64,000 nt of DNA from DATBVX01 sp963695985 (lineage in GTDB: Bacteria > Pseudomonadota > Gammaproteobacteria > Steroidobacterales > Steroidobacteraceae): contig CAVOIC010000012.1 of the NCBI GenBank assembly GCA_963695985.1, forward strand, positions 1 through 64,000, in the 5' to 3' direction. Numbering within the stretch: the first letter of the stretch is position 1; the number at the start of each line of letters is the position of its first letter. The position numbers and the translations under genes are program-made. The notes under the pieces were generated by a model that saw only the letters and a program-made list of their open reading frames with translations, did not search any database and had not been told where the DNA came from. Below, one piece after another: positions 16,919 through 25,820 of this stretch.

Positions 16919-17167
16919 ATGAGAACACCAGCGTTGATCGTGGCTTTCCTTGCCCTCGCTCTGCAATCGCCGGGCGCGATACAGGGAGCCGCCGGCCAGT
17001 CGCAGAGGACGCGGATACAACCGGCGAGTATCACGGCCCAGCCTAGCGCACCGACCTACTGCCAGCGGCTGGCGCCAGAGCGTCTGCTCATCACGGCGGC
17101 GGTGCTGAAACGCGACGCAGCGGCGCTGCTGGACGAGAGCGAGAGACCGTCGCCTGCAGACTTTTGA
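16919..17167 (+). CDS. Small secreted protein of unknown function
   Basis: 82 residues with a signal peptide (MRTPALIVAFLALALQSPGA, cleavage likely near GAAGQS). The short mature part has one Cys and a helical acidic C-terminus (RDAAALLDESERPSP). ATG at 16919 with AGGAAGGGGG upstream. It is directly downstream of the consensus sigma54 promoter and 29 bp upstream of the GlsB gene, so both may form one transcript. I recognise no family. Confidence 0.6.
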   Translation: MRTPALIVAFLALALQSPGAIQGAAGQSQRTRIQPASITAQPSAPTYCQRLAPERLLITAAVLKRDAAALLDESERPSPADF

Positions 17168-17196
17168 GTCACTGAAACTGCAATCTAAGGTGATCC

Positions 17197-17466
17197 ATGT
17201 CAATCATCATCTGGCTCGTTGTCGGCGGCGTCGTCGGCTGGCTCGCGAGCATGATCATGCGCACTGACGCGCAACAAGGCATCGTGCTCAACATCGTAGT
17301 CGGCATCGTGGGCGCCGTGCTCGGCGGCTGGCTGCTGGCGCCGCTGTTTGGAACCGCGACCATCAACCAGGGCGATTTCAGCTTCAGCGGACTGCTGGTG
17401 TCGCTGCTCGGCGCGATCATCCTGCTGGCGATCGTCAACCTGCTACGCCGCGGCAGCGCGCGCTAG
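17197..17466 (+). CDS. GlsB/YeaQ/YmgE-family membrane protein
   Basis: 89 residues, three membrane helices with the family glycine pattern: WLVVGGVVGWLASMIMRTD, a NIVVGIVGAVLGGWLLAPLF segment, and GLLVSLLGAIILLAIVNLL before a basic end. Members (transglycosylase-associated or GlsB proteins) are small inner-membrane stress proteins induced by osmotic or general stress, with no proven enzyme activity. A good AAGGTG site precedes the ATG. Convergent with the PLD-VTT gene. Likely in the sigma54 transcript from 16859 (inference). Confidence 0.85.
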   Translation: MSIIIWLVVGGVVGWLASMIMRTDAQQGIVLNIVVGIVGAVLGGWLLAPLFGTATINQGDFSFSGLLVSLLGAIILLAIVNLLRRGSAR

Positions 17467-17503
17467 GCGCCGCGTCGCGCGTCACTGGCGCGCCGGGACT
17501 TGC

Positions 17504-19619
17504 TCATGGGTCTCGGCGGCCGACAACCAGCGGCGCACGGCGAGACGTGGCGACGACCAGGATTACGACGACGAGCGCGAGCAGCCAGAGGTTGACCTCG
17601 CGCGGATCACGCAGAGCATGCTCGAGCTGATGGCCGAACACCGTCGCGGCCAGCGTGCCCGGCAGGACACCGATCGCCGTGCCGAGCATGAAATCGCGCA
17701 GACGCATGCGGATGGCACCTGCGACCACGCCCTCGACCACGAACGGCGCGAGCGGCACGAGTCTGAGCGCAGTCATGGCGATCAGGCCCCGGTGTCGCAA
17801 TTGTTCGATCATGTGATTGAGTTTCGGCCCCGCGAGCCGGCGCACTGTGCCCCGATCGAGGCGCATGCCGGCCAGGTAGGAGAGAAATGCTGCCAGCACG
17901 ATGCCGCCCATCGCATAGAGGAATCCGAGCCACGGGCCGAAGGCGACCACGGCGAACAAGCGTGATCAGCGGGCGCGGGAACAAAGTGAGAACCGCCGGC
18001 GTGTAGGCGAGCATCACTACGGCGGGTGCCCAGGGATTGCCGGCGAACCGATGCGCCCATTCGGTGCTCAGGTCCGTGGTGATCAGCCCGGCGAGTGGTG
18101 TGAATCGCCACACGCCAGCGAGCGCAGCGAGCACCAACGCCGCCAATCCGAGTCGCAGCCACAGTCTGCGGCGGTGCACGGCCCGTGGTCCCAGCTCGAC
18201 CGCCAGCTCCTCGAGGGCGACTGGCCGCTCGGGATCGACGAGGCTCGCGATGTTCAGCACCGCGCCGTTGACCTCGCCCTCGAAACCGAGCTCGCGCAAG
18301 CCGCGTGCGGGCGATTCCAGCGCGGCAATCGCGGCGCTCATCGATCCGCGCGCTTCGATCTCCCCGGCGACGCGCTCGGGCGACACGCCGAGATGCTCTG
18401 CCAGCAGCCCGTCGCGCAACGCGCGAATCTGCCGGGCGACATCCTCACGGCTGCCGGCCTCGAGCGCCAGGTCGCATTCGCTGTCGAGACCCAGCGAACG
18501 ATTGCAGATGTTCGCCGAGCCGACGCGCAGCCAGGCATCGTCGATCAGCATCAGCTTGGAGTGCACGTCGATGCAGGTGCCGGGCTCCAACCCGTCGATG
18601 AAGGGGTAATACACGTGAAAGCGGCCGCCGCGGTCGGCCTGGCGCAGGCGCTCGACGAGGCGGCGACGCAGCTTCTGCATCGTGAGCTCTTCCAGCCAGC
18701 CGTGACTGAGAAGGCGCAACACCACGACGATCTCAGGACCCTCTTCCTCCGCGAGTCGGGCCGCGAGCGCCTCACCGATCTTCTCCGAGGTGAAGTACTG
18801 GTTCTCGATATAGATGTACTTTTCGGCGCGGGCGATGAGATCGAGATACAGCGCTTCGATCTCGCGCACCGCAGCGCGCTGCTCGCCCGGCGGGTGCGTG
18901 CGCGCTATCGCGACCTCGACATCCGTGAACTGCGGCTCGATGTGCTCCGGCCAGCGATCGGCCCGCGTCGGCGGTCGCTCCAGGCGACGCCCGGTCGCCG
19001 CCTGCCAACGTTCGCGCGCCAGGATTCCGAGAGCCCCCGCTGCGGCGCCGTCCACCATCATCATGAGGTCGTGAAAGGGCGGATAGGCGGCGCCCGCGAT
19101 GGCTCGGCGCGTATCGCCCGGCCGATGCTCGCAAGTGTCCCAGCGACGGGCGGTCAGATCGATGCCGCCACAAAAGGCGATGCGGTCATCGATGACGACG
19201 ATCTTCTGGTGATGGCACCCGCCCACCGGATGGGTGTTGTCGTAGCGCACGCGCACCCGTCGATGCGGCTTCCACCCCAGGCCGTAGATCGGCGGAAACT
19301 CGCGGTCGGTACCGAAGATCATGGGGTAATCCCAGATCAGCACGCGCACCTCGAGGCGCCGCCGCCGTCGCACGAGGGAATTGAGAAACTCGCCCAGCAG
19401 CAGTGCTGGTCCGTCTGCCGGCGCGCGCAGCACCGCCTGGCTGTTGAAATCCCAGGCCAGGATCAGGATCGAGTGCTCCGCGCGCTCTGCGGCCGCAGCG
19501 AAGGCATCGAAATAGGCTTCTCCATCGACCAGCACCGCGACCTGCGCGGCGTGTGCCGTACGCCAACAGTTCTCGCCGGCGACGAACAGGCTCGGCAAGC
19601 CGCGACCCCCATCCGCCAT
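17504..19619 (-). CDS. Phospholipase D-like / VTT (DedA) fusion protein (one frameshift)
   Basis: Corrected length is about 704 residues. N-terminal half: two HKD phospholipase D motifs, HHQKIVVIDD (His137, Lys139) and VHSKLMLIDD (His353, Lys355), each followed by the G-G/S-x-N/D element. After a charged linker comes a membrane helix (about 490-510) and a VTT/SNARE-associated (DedA-type) multi-helix domain with the FPRPLITL segment, FLYAMGGIVLAAFLSYLAG and RLVPLAPFVVEGVVAGAI. The frame breaks near 17955 in CTTGTTCGCC, readable as one extra base: 670 residues continue in one frame and the final 150 in another. It may hydrolyse or transfer phospholipids and move them across the membrane. Starts with ATG 19619, four bases from the M48 gene's stop. 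Confidence 0.8.
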
Positions 19620-19623
19620 GGGC

Positions 19624-20435
19624 TTAGTGACGCGCTGCTTCGTACAGCGGCATCACGCGCGGCAGGCTGGCTTCAAGGTCCTCGATGCGCGACTGCCCCG
19701 AGGGGTGAGTACTTAGAAATTCGGGCGGGGAACTGCTGCTCTGCTGTCCCATCTTTCTCCAGACGTTGACCGCTGCGTGCGGATCGTAACCCGCGCGCGC
19801 CATCAGCTCGAGACCGATGCGATCGGCCTCGGCCTCCTGCTCGCGGCTGTGTGGCAGCTGGAAGGTTACAGTGGCAATCTCGTTCGCGAGATCGAGCGTG
19901 TTCGCACCGATACCGGTCGCGACTGCGACGCCGCTGAGCACGATCTGCTGCTCGTACGCGCGCGACAGTCGCTCACGGCTGTGCTCGCGCAGCGCGTGAC
20001 CGATCTCGTGGCCAACGACCGCGGACAGCTCGGCGTCGCTGAGGTCGAGCTTCTCGATCAGTCCCGAATACACCATGATCTTGCCGCCCGGCATGCAGTA
20101 GGCGTTGAGCTCCTTGGTCTGCAGCAGGTTGACTTCCCACTTCCAGCCCGGCGCATCGGGCCGGAACACGGCGGTCTGCGGGATCAGCCTTTCCGCCACC
20201 CGGCGCACCTGATCGACTTCCTGCGCATTGGCGTTGAGCTTGCCTTCGCGCGCGCCGTCTGCACTTCCTGCGTATAGGCCTGCGCCGCGGCCTCGTCGAC
20301 CTGCTCGCTCGATACCATCATCTGCTGCTTGCGCTCGATGCCGATCGCACCCGGCGCAGTGGTCTGCACCGTCTGGCAGCCGGCCAGCCCTGCGCTGCCG
20401 ACCAGCACGGCCGTGAACAGCCATTTCGACTTCAT
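19624..20435 (-). CDS. M48-family periplasmic metalloprotease lipoprotein (one frameshift)
   Basis: About 270 residues when corrected. It starts at ATG 20435 after GGAG, with signal peptide SKWLFTAVLVGSAGLAGC (lipobox LAGC). The catalytic HEXXH is VVGHEIGHALREHSRERL, and the third zinc-ligand region reads HSREQEAEADRIGLELMARAGYDP. It ends at HPSGQSRIEDLEASL, a BepA/LoiP-like arrangement. A one-base shift near 20250 (GCGCGCGCGAAGG, one base missing) separates the first 70 codons from the rest. Members degrade misfolded outer-membrane proteins, consistent with the envelope-stress surroundings. The gene precedes the PLD-VTT gene by four bases, suggesting coupling. Confidence 0.82.
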
Positions 20436-20620
20436 GCTCGGGTTCTCCATCCGCTGCAGTTCATTGGTGGGATTGTAGTTTAAGAGTCGTGAGGCGCGCG
20501 GGCAGTTCCCGCGTCAGAACGCGCTGACACCGGGTCTGCACACCGGAATTTTTTGCAGTCGGCGTTGAACACCTGTGGCGTGCAGGTGGCGCAACGCCTT
20601 GATTGAGCGTCACGCAAAAC

Positions 20621-20636
20621 TGGCACGAAGCGCGCA
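20621..20636 (+). promoter_or_regulatory. Weaker sigma54-type promoter before the 40-residue protein
   Basis: TGGCACGAAGCGCGCA: perfect -24 half, GC retained ten bases after GG, but two mismatches in the -12 half. The start would be near 20646, leaving a very short leader before AAGGAG. An inverted repeat GCGTC/GACAC lies upstream at 20511-20530. Confidence 0.35.
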
Positions 20637-20659
20637 TTGCTGAGCCTGAAGGAGATGCA

Positions 20660-20782
20660 ATGTTCAACGAATCGCTGATCCTCGCCTCCAAGGCATTGCT
20701 GGTGCTGTGCGTAGTCGCCATCGCCGTGCTGTTGCTGGCGCTGCGCGCGGCGTGTACCCAGATCGCCGGCCTGCGCTCGTAA
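20660..20782 (+). CDS. 40-residue single-helix membrane protein
   Basis: ATG at 20660 with AAGGAG seven bases upstream, stop TAA at 20780-20782. The sequence begins MFNESLILASKALLVLCV, continues with a Val/Ile/Leu helix (AIAVLLLALRAACTQ) and ends AGLRS. One transmembrane helix with a short polar N-terminus; no known family. A candidate sigma54 promoter precedes it and another sigma54 promoter follows it, inside the cluster of small stress proteins. Confidence 0.55.
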   Translation: MFNESLILASKALLVLCVVAIAVLLLALRAACTQIAGLRS

Positions 20783-20803
20783 TAACTGCACGTGGTCGGC
20801 GCG

Positions 20804-20819
20804 TGGCACGGACTCTGCA
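20804..20819 (+). promoter_or_regulatory. Sigma54 promoter before the 62-residue disordered protein
   Basis: TGGCACGGACTCTGCA, one mismatch (T to C at the start of the -12 element). Predicted start about 20830, 54 nt before the ATG at 20884. Confidence 0.6.
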
Positions 20820-20883
20820 TTCTCGATCACTGCCACGGAAGGCACTCACCGGCAATGGACGCCCACACGATGGAGTAACCTCA

Positions 20884-21072
20884 ATGTCGAGCAACAATCC
20901 CACGCACAATCCCGATCGCACCAACAATCCCGGTGACGACCAGTACACCCGACACGATCGCGAAGAGGAGGAGCGCAGGAAGAATCCGAGTCAGAACCCG
21001 CGCGATCCGAGCCGCCGCAATCCAACCAAGCCGGACCAGGACAACGACAACGGCGAGGAAATACCGCGTTAA
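20884..21072 (+). CDS. 62-residue hydrophilic disordered protein
   Basis: ATG at 20884 after GGAG. Composition is dominated by Asn, Pro, Asp, Arg and Glu (SSNNPTHNPDRTNNPGDD, then RREEEERRKNP-like charged repeats and DNDNGEEIPR). No hydrophobic core, Cys or Trp; the NP/DP-rich pattern is like hydrophilin or desiccation-type proteins, though this is only a compositional likeness. Directly downstream of a sigma54 promoter, so it is a likely member of the same stress set. Confidence 0.6.
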   Translation: MSSNNPTHNPDRTNNPGDDQYTRHDREEEERRKNPSQNPRDPSRRNPTKPDQDNDNGEEIPR

Positions 21073-21239
21073 GCAAGGCTGAATGCGACCTCTCGGCGCC
21101 GGCGGTCAAACGCCGGCGCCGCTCGAGGTGCGTGCGCTGGTTCACGGAGCCGTTATTCTCGGGCGATTCGGCACGCGACAGGCGTCGTTCTGTCAAAACG
21201 GACGTGGACGCCGTGCCGTGGCGCTTCTACGATGACGCC

Positions 21240-21618
21240 ATGCTGATAAGCACCATAACAATAACAATCAGCCTCACCCTCGCGATTCTCTGGATGCTCT
21301 CGCAGACTGGGCGGCGCGCTCGGCCGATACGTCGCGCGCAGCGCTTCCACAGCGTCTCGGTCGAACCACCTGAAGGCGGCGGTGTGTTGCGCTGTTTGCG
21401 AGACACTGCGGGGACGACGCTTCCTGGTGAACACCGCGCCTCCCCTTCCGGTTCCTGGCTGCACCGCGCATTCGTGCGCCTGTCGCTACGTGCACCATGA
21501 CGACCGCCGCGCGAGCGCGGCGCGCCGCCGCCATGATCGCGGCCTGCACGATCGCATGCCGCTCATCGCCGACCGCCGCCTGCAGACAGACCGGCGCGGA
21601 CGCCCCGCGCCCGCCTGA
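21240..21618 (+). CDS. Small membrane-anchored protein with CxC-x-Y-x-HH-x-DRR motif (one frameshift)
   Basis: First part: ATG 21240, membrane helix LISTITITISLTLAILWMLS, then basic RRAQRFHSVSVEPPEGGG. The continuation lies one frame over and ends at 21618: CETLRGRRFLVNTAPPLPVPG, then CRYVHHDDRRASAARR and a basic tail. Together these give the shape of a common small proteobacterial protein (FHSVSV ... LRGRRFL ... PLPGC ... CRYxHHxDRR), about 125 residues. The shift is one extra base near 21381 (GGCGGCGGTGTG). The Cys/His cluster could bind metal. Function unknown. Confidence 0.55.
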
Positions 21619-21778
21619 ACGGCGGACACTCGACCCTCTCCCCGAGCCACCTGTTACGCACCTGCGGCGCTTCGAACTGCGGATTGCGCAGGCGCCCGCG
21701 TGCGCGGCAGAATGCGCGCCCATTGCGCCGAGCCATTTCAACAACCGCCGCGCGCGTTCCATCCTGAAGGAGAATTGC

Positions 21779-23812
21779 ATGCGATTCCTGGCTAGGCCGC
21801 GGTTCTGGTGCTGGACCCTGTTGCTCTGCGGCTGCAGCTTGCAGGCACAGAACGTGGCTGGCGCTGCGCCGCTCACGGCCGAGACCATGTGGCAGCTGCA
21901 GCGCGTCGGCGACCCGGATCTTTCTCCGGATGGCAAGCTGCTCGTGGTGCCCGTCACCCGCTACGACGTCGACAAGAACAAGGGCTACACCGACCTGTGG
22001 CTGATTCCCGCGGCGGGCGGCGCCGCGCGCCAGCTGACGAGCGATGATGCCTCGGACAGCGACCCGCGCTTCAGTCCCGACGGTAAGTGGATCGCTTTCG
22101 TCTCCAAGCGTGGCGAAGATAAGGAGAGCCAGCTCTACGTAATCGCCATCGACGGCGGTGAAGCGCGCCGCGTCACGCGCGTTCCGACCGGTGTTTCGGC
22201 GCCAAAGTGGTTTCCGGACTCCAAGCGCATCGCTTTCATCACCGAGGTGTGGACCGATCTCAAGACCTGGGGCGAGATGGAGCAGCGCATGAAGGATCGC
22301 GCCGATTCCAAAATGACCGCCAAAGTGTGGGACAAAGCACCGTTCAGCTATTGGGATCGTTTCCTCGACGATCGCGAGCCGCATGTGTACGCGATCGCGC
22401 TCGAAGGCGGTGAGCCGCGGCCGATCACCCTCGGCACGGGCTACCACCTCTCGGTGCTGGAAACCAGCAGCCGCAGCTACGACATCGCGCCGGATGGCAG
22501 TGAAGTCGCATTTGCGGCCGATACGGATCGCACCGGCATCGACTCCAATGTCGATGTGTTCATCGTGCCGGCCGCGGGCGGCGAGGCGCGCAATCTGACC
22601 ACCGACAATCCCGCGGACGACACCGAGCCGCAGTACAGCCGCGACGGCCGCTACCTCGCTTTCCTGCGCCAGAAGATCAAGACGTTCTACGCCGACAAGC
22701 AGCGCCTGATGCTGTTCGACCGCCGCAGCGGCGAGACGCGCAGTCTCACCGAGCAGTGGGATCGGTCGGCCGAGCAGCTGGCATGGGCGCCGGATTCGCG
22801 CTCGCTGCTCGGCTCGATCGACGATGCCGGAACGCGGCGCCTGTATCGCTTCGATCTCAAGGGCGATCCGAAGCCGCTCACTACCAGCAGCAGTTTTTCG
22901 GCTCCGGCCATGGAGGGCTCAACGGTAGTCGCGATCCGGCAGAGCTTCGCCGAGCCGCCGACCGTCGTGAGCGTCAACGCCCGCAACGGCGCGGTCACCA
23001 AGCTCTCCACGTTCAATGACAGTGCGCTCGCCGGCATCCAGATGGGCAAGTTCGAGAGCGTCACCTACAAGGGCGCACGCGGCGATGACATCCAGATGTG
23101 GATCATCTACCCGCCGGACTTCGATCCGTCGCGCAAGTACCCGGTGTACATGCTGCTGCATGGCGGGCCGCACAACGGCATTACCGACGGCACGCAATGG
23201 CGCTGGAACGCTGAAGTGTTTGCCGGCTGGGGCTACATCACCACCTGGCACAACTTCCACGGCTCGAGCGGCTTCGGCCAGAGCTTCACGGACTCGATCA
23301 ATCCCGACCAGATCACGATGCCCTACGAGGACACGATCAAGGCCGCGGAATACCTGATGGCGAAGCCCTACGTGGACAGCGCGCGCCTGGCCGCCGGCGG
23401 CGGCAGCTATGGCGGCTTTCTCGCCGCCACCATTCTCGGCCGGCCGCATCCGTTCAAGACGCTGGTCGTGCACGCCGGGGTGTTCGATAACTTCACGCAG
23501 TATGCCGCGGATTACCACGCCGAGAAGCGCCGCTTCTTCGACTATTGGGAGAAGCCCGAGGAGTTCATGCGCTACTCCCCGCACAGCAATGCGGCGAACT
23601 TCAACACCCCGACGCTCGTCATTCACGGCCTGCTCGATCGGCGCGTACCGGTCGACCAGGGCTTCGAGCTCTTCAACGTCCTGCAGACGCGCGGCGTGCC
23701 GAGCAAGCTGTTGTATTTCCCGGACGAGAACCATTGGGTGCTGAAGCCGCAGAATTCGCTCTTCTGGTACCGGACCAAGAAGGAGTGGCTCGAGAAGTAC
23801 ATCGGCCACTGA
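21779..23812 (+). CDS. S9-family prolyl oligopeptidase-type serine peptidase
   Basis: 677 residues. A signal peptide (MRFLARPRFWCWTLLLCGCSLQAQ) suggests export; LLLCGC could be a lipobox. Residues about 45-400 are WD40/PD40-like beta-propeller repeats (DPRFSPDGKWIAFVSKRG, APDGSEVAFAADTDRTG). The C-terminal alpha/beta-hydrolase domain has nucleophile Ser in AAGGGSYGGFLAATI, Asp in IHGLLDRRVPVDQG and His in FPDENHWVLKP. Length and order match dipeptidyl/acylaminoacyl peptidases that process proline-containing or acylated peptides in the periplasm. ATG 21779 follows AAGGAG. The epimerase gene follows 29 bp downstream. Confidence 0.88.
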   Translation: MRFLARPRFWCWTLLLCGCSLQAQNVAGAAPLTAETMWQLQRVGDPDLSPDGKLLVVPVTRYDVDKNKGYTDLWLIPAAGGAARQLTSDDASDSDPRFSPDGKWIAFVSKRGEDKESQLYVIAIDGGEARRVTRVPTGVSAPKWFPDSKRIAFITEVWTDLKTWGEMEQRMKDRADSKMTAKVWDKAPFSYWDRFLDDREPHVYAIALEGGEPRPITLGTGYHLSVLETSSRSYDIAPDGSEVAFAADTDRTGIDSNVDVFIVPAAGGEARNLTTDNPADDTEPQYSRDGRYLAFLRQKIKTFYADKQRLMLFDRRSGETRSLTEQWDRSAEQLAWAPDSRSLLGSIDDAGTRRLYRFDLKGDPKPLTTSSSFSAPAMEGSTVVAIRQSFAEPPTVVSVNARNGAVTKLSTFNDSALAGIQMGKFESVTYKGARGDDIQMWIIYPPDFDPSRKYPVYMLLHGGPHNGITDGTQWRWNAEVFAGWGYITTWHNFHGSSGFGQSFTDSINPDQITMPYEDTIKAAEYLMAKPYVDSARLAAGGGSYGGFLAATILGRPHPFKTLVVHAGVFDNFTQYAADYHAEKRRFFDYWEKPEEFMRYSPHSNAANFNTPTLVIHGLLDRRVPVDQGFELFNVLQTRGVPSKLLYFPDENHWVLKPQNSLFWYRTKKEWLEKYIGH

Positions 23813-23841
23813 AGCGGAGGCTCAAGAAGATCGGGGGCAAT

Positions 23842-24945
23842 ATGGACCGACGGGAATTTCTCAACTCGAGTGCCGCGCTGTCACTGCTCGCGACGCTTCC
23901 GGCCTCGACGCTGCTGGCCGACTCACAGTCGCATCCTCTGAAGCTGCTGATCCTCGGCGGTACGCGCTTCATCGGCCCGCACGTCGTCGAGCTCGCACGC
24001 GCGCACGGCCACGAGGTCACGCTCTTCAATCGCGGCAAGACCAATGTCGGGCCGCGTGAAGGATGTCGAGAGTCCTGCATGGTGATCGCAACGGACAGCT
24101 CGATGCCTTGAAGGGACGCAAGTGGGACGCAGTGCTCGACACTTCGGCGTTCGTGCCGCGCATCGTGAAGCTGTCGGCGGAGCTGCTGGCGGACTCGGTG
24201 TCGCACTACGTCTATGTGTCGAGCATCTCGGCGTACGCGAGCTTCGCCGGCGCGAACGATGAGAGCTCGCCGGTGGGCAAGATCGCCGACGAGACGATCG
24301 AAAAGGTGGACGAGAACACCTATGGCCCGCTGAAGGCGCTGTGCGAACAGACCGCGGAGCGCGTCATGCCGGGCCGCGTGACGGTATTGCGGCCGGGCTA
24401 CATCGTCGGACCCGACGACAACAGCGACCGCTTTACCTACTGGCCGGCGCGCGTCGCGCGCGGCGGCGAAGTGCTCGCGCCCAACACGCCGCAGGACGAG
24501 ATCCAGGTGATCGACGTGCGTGACCTCGCCGCGTTCACCGTCCTGTGCATGGAGCGGCGCGTGCTCGGAACTTTCAACCTCGTCTCCGCAGCCGCACACG
24601 TTCACCATGGGCGAGCTGCTGGGCGCTTGCTCGGCCGCGGCAAAGTCCGATGCGCGCATCACGTGGGTATCCGCCGATTTTCTCGAGGCGCACAAGGTCG
24701 AGGATGGCGACCTGCCCATCTGGTCGCATGCGGTCGGCGAGAACGCGGGCTTTGCACTCACCAGCGCGACGAAGGCGCTGGCCGCCGGCATGAAGATCCG
24801 GTCGCTCGAGGATACGGTGCGCGCGACCCTCGCGTGGCACTTGTCGCGTCCGGCGGAGCAGCAGGCGAAGCTGCGTGCGGGAATTTCAGCCGAGCGCGAG
24901 CAGGAGCTGCTCACGGCCTGGCACGCGGCCCAGGCGAAGTCTTGA
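23842..24945 (+). pseudogene. Tat-exported NAD-dependent epimerase/dehydratase (frameshifted)
   Basis: About 365 residues if corrected. It starts MDRREFLNSSAALSLLATLP, a twin-arginine signal (RREFL). The Rossmann motif is LILGGTRFIGPHVVELA, followed by FNRGKTN. Conserved segments resume in other frames: LHGDRNGQLDALKGRKWDAVLD, a YVYVSSISAYA stretch, YGPLKALCE (Tyr-x3-Lys) and GRVTVLRPGYIVGPDD, then FTMGELLGACSAAAKSDARITW. Shifts lie near 24058 and 24082 (each one extra base) and near 24592 (one extra base). Motifs are intact, so sequencing error is likely. The sugar or isoprenoid substrate is unknown. Follows the S9 peptidase closely. Confidence 0.75.
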
Positions 24946-25006
24946 CCCCGTAGTCCCGCCCACGCACGCTGTCGGCTCAAACCATCCGCGGCGAGGGTTC
25001 TCAGCG

Positions 25007-25327
25007 ATGTTGCTGTCCACGACTCCGTCGATCGACGGGCACACGATCCACGAATACAAGGGTGTGGTGACGGGCGAGGCGATTCTGGGCGCGAACGTGT
25101 TCCGCGACCTGTTCGCGAGCATCCGCGATATCGTCGGCGGACGCTCCGCCTCGTACGAAAGAGTGCTGAAGGACGCGCGCGACATGGCGCTCAGCGAGAT
25201 CGCCGAGGAAGCGCGCCGGTTGGGCGCCAACGCCGTGGTCGGGATCGATCTGGATTACGAGACGATCGGCAGCGGCGGCAGCATGCTCATGGTGAGTGCC
25301 AGCGGCACAGCGGTGGTGATCGACTAA
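25007..25327 (+). CDS. YbjQ/UPF0145 family protein
   Basis: 106 residues, complete for the family. It opens MLLSTTPSIDGHTIHEYKGVV-like (strand-rich) and continues with TGEAILGANVFRDLFASIRD, VGGRSASYERVLKDAR, ALSEIAEEARRLGANAVVGIDLDYE and a C-terminal SMLMVSASGTAV strand. UPF0145 proteins form homopentamers; a heavy-metal-binding label is traditional but unproven. Cytosolic. Its stop shares bases with the stop of the convergent cupin gene (CTAA at 25324-25327). Confidence 0.85.
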   Translation: MLLSTTPSIDGHTIHEYKGVVTGEAILGANVFRDLFASIRDIVGGRSASYERVLKDARDMALSEIAEEARRLGANAVVGIDLDYETIGSGGSMLMVSASGTAVVID

Positions 25328-25815
25328 GGCTGCTCGAGCGGTCCAAACGGTTTCGCGGCGGTCGTCTCGTACACCTCGATGTGCTCGCCGCGCCGGATCA
25401 TGCGCCGGCCGAGATCCGGGAAATCGGCGATCTCCATGTCCTTCGACTCGCCGCCCATCAGGTACACGAGATCCTCCTGGCCGCTGTTGACCAGGTGATG
25501 CGCGACCGAGGGCGTGGGAAAGCCCATGAAGTCTCCCGGGCCAACCTCGTACTCCTGGCCATCGATCCGCGCCCGGCCGGTGCCGGAGAGGATGTAGATC
25601 CACTCCTCTTCTGACTGGTGCGAGTGATAGACGAAGGACTCCTTGCCCGGCGGGATGCGTGCGAAGCTGACGCCGGTGCGCTTCAGGCCCGTCATGCGGC
25701 CGAGCATGGCGCCGGAGATCTGCGACTTCGGGTTCCACGGATGGGAAAAACTCTGGGAGTGCTGCGCGATATCGCTGGCGCGCAACAGATTCAGGTTCGG
25801 CTTTGCGGTCGACAT
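25324..25815 (-). CDS. Cupin-domain protein
   Basis: 163 residues from ATG 25815 (MSTAKPNLNLLRASDIA). A single conserved cupin barrel covers about residues 45-125: motif 1 includes GKESFVYHSHQSEEEWIYILSG (His-x-His and Glu ligands), and motif 2 reads GDFMGFPTPSVAHHLVN. It binds a divalent metal by family precedent; the reaction is unknown. Six bases separate it from the upstream VOC gene, which is itself ten bases after ilvB, so the three form a likely operon. A longer in-frame start at 25989 lies inside the VOC gene and is disfavoured. Confidence 0.83.
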   Translation of the reverse strand: MSTAKPNLNLLRASDIAQHSQSFSHPWNPKSQISGAMLGRMTGLKRTGVSFARIPPGKESFVYHSHQSEEEWIYILSGTGRARIDGQEYEVGPGDFMGFPTPSVAHHLVNSGQEDLVYLMGGESKDMEIADFPDLGRRMIRRGEHIEVYETTAAKPFGPLEQP

Positions 25816-25820
25816 CTGCG

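Noticed and set aside
18051..19769. 572-codon forward frame opposite PLD-VTT
   Set aside because: The HKD motifs on the reverse strand establish the coding strand; the forward frame is compositional.
20529..20556. CCGG hairpin followed by TTTTTT as a terminator
   Set aside because: Stem of only four pairs and no forward gene upstream.
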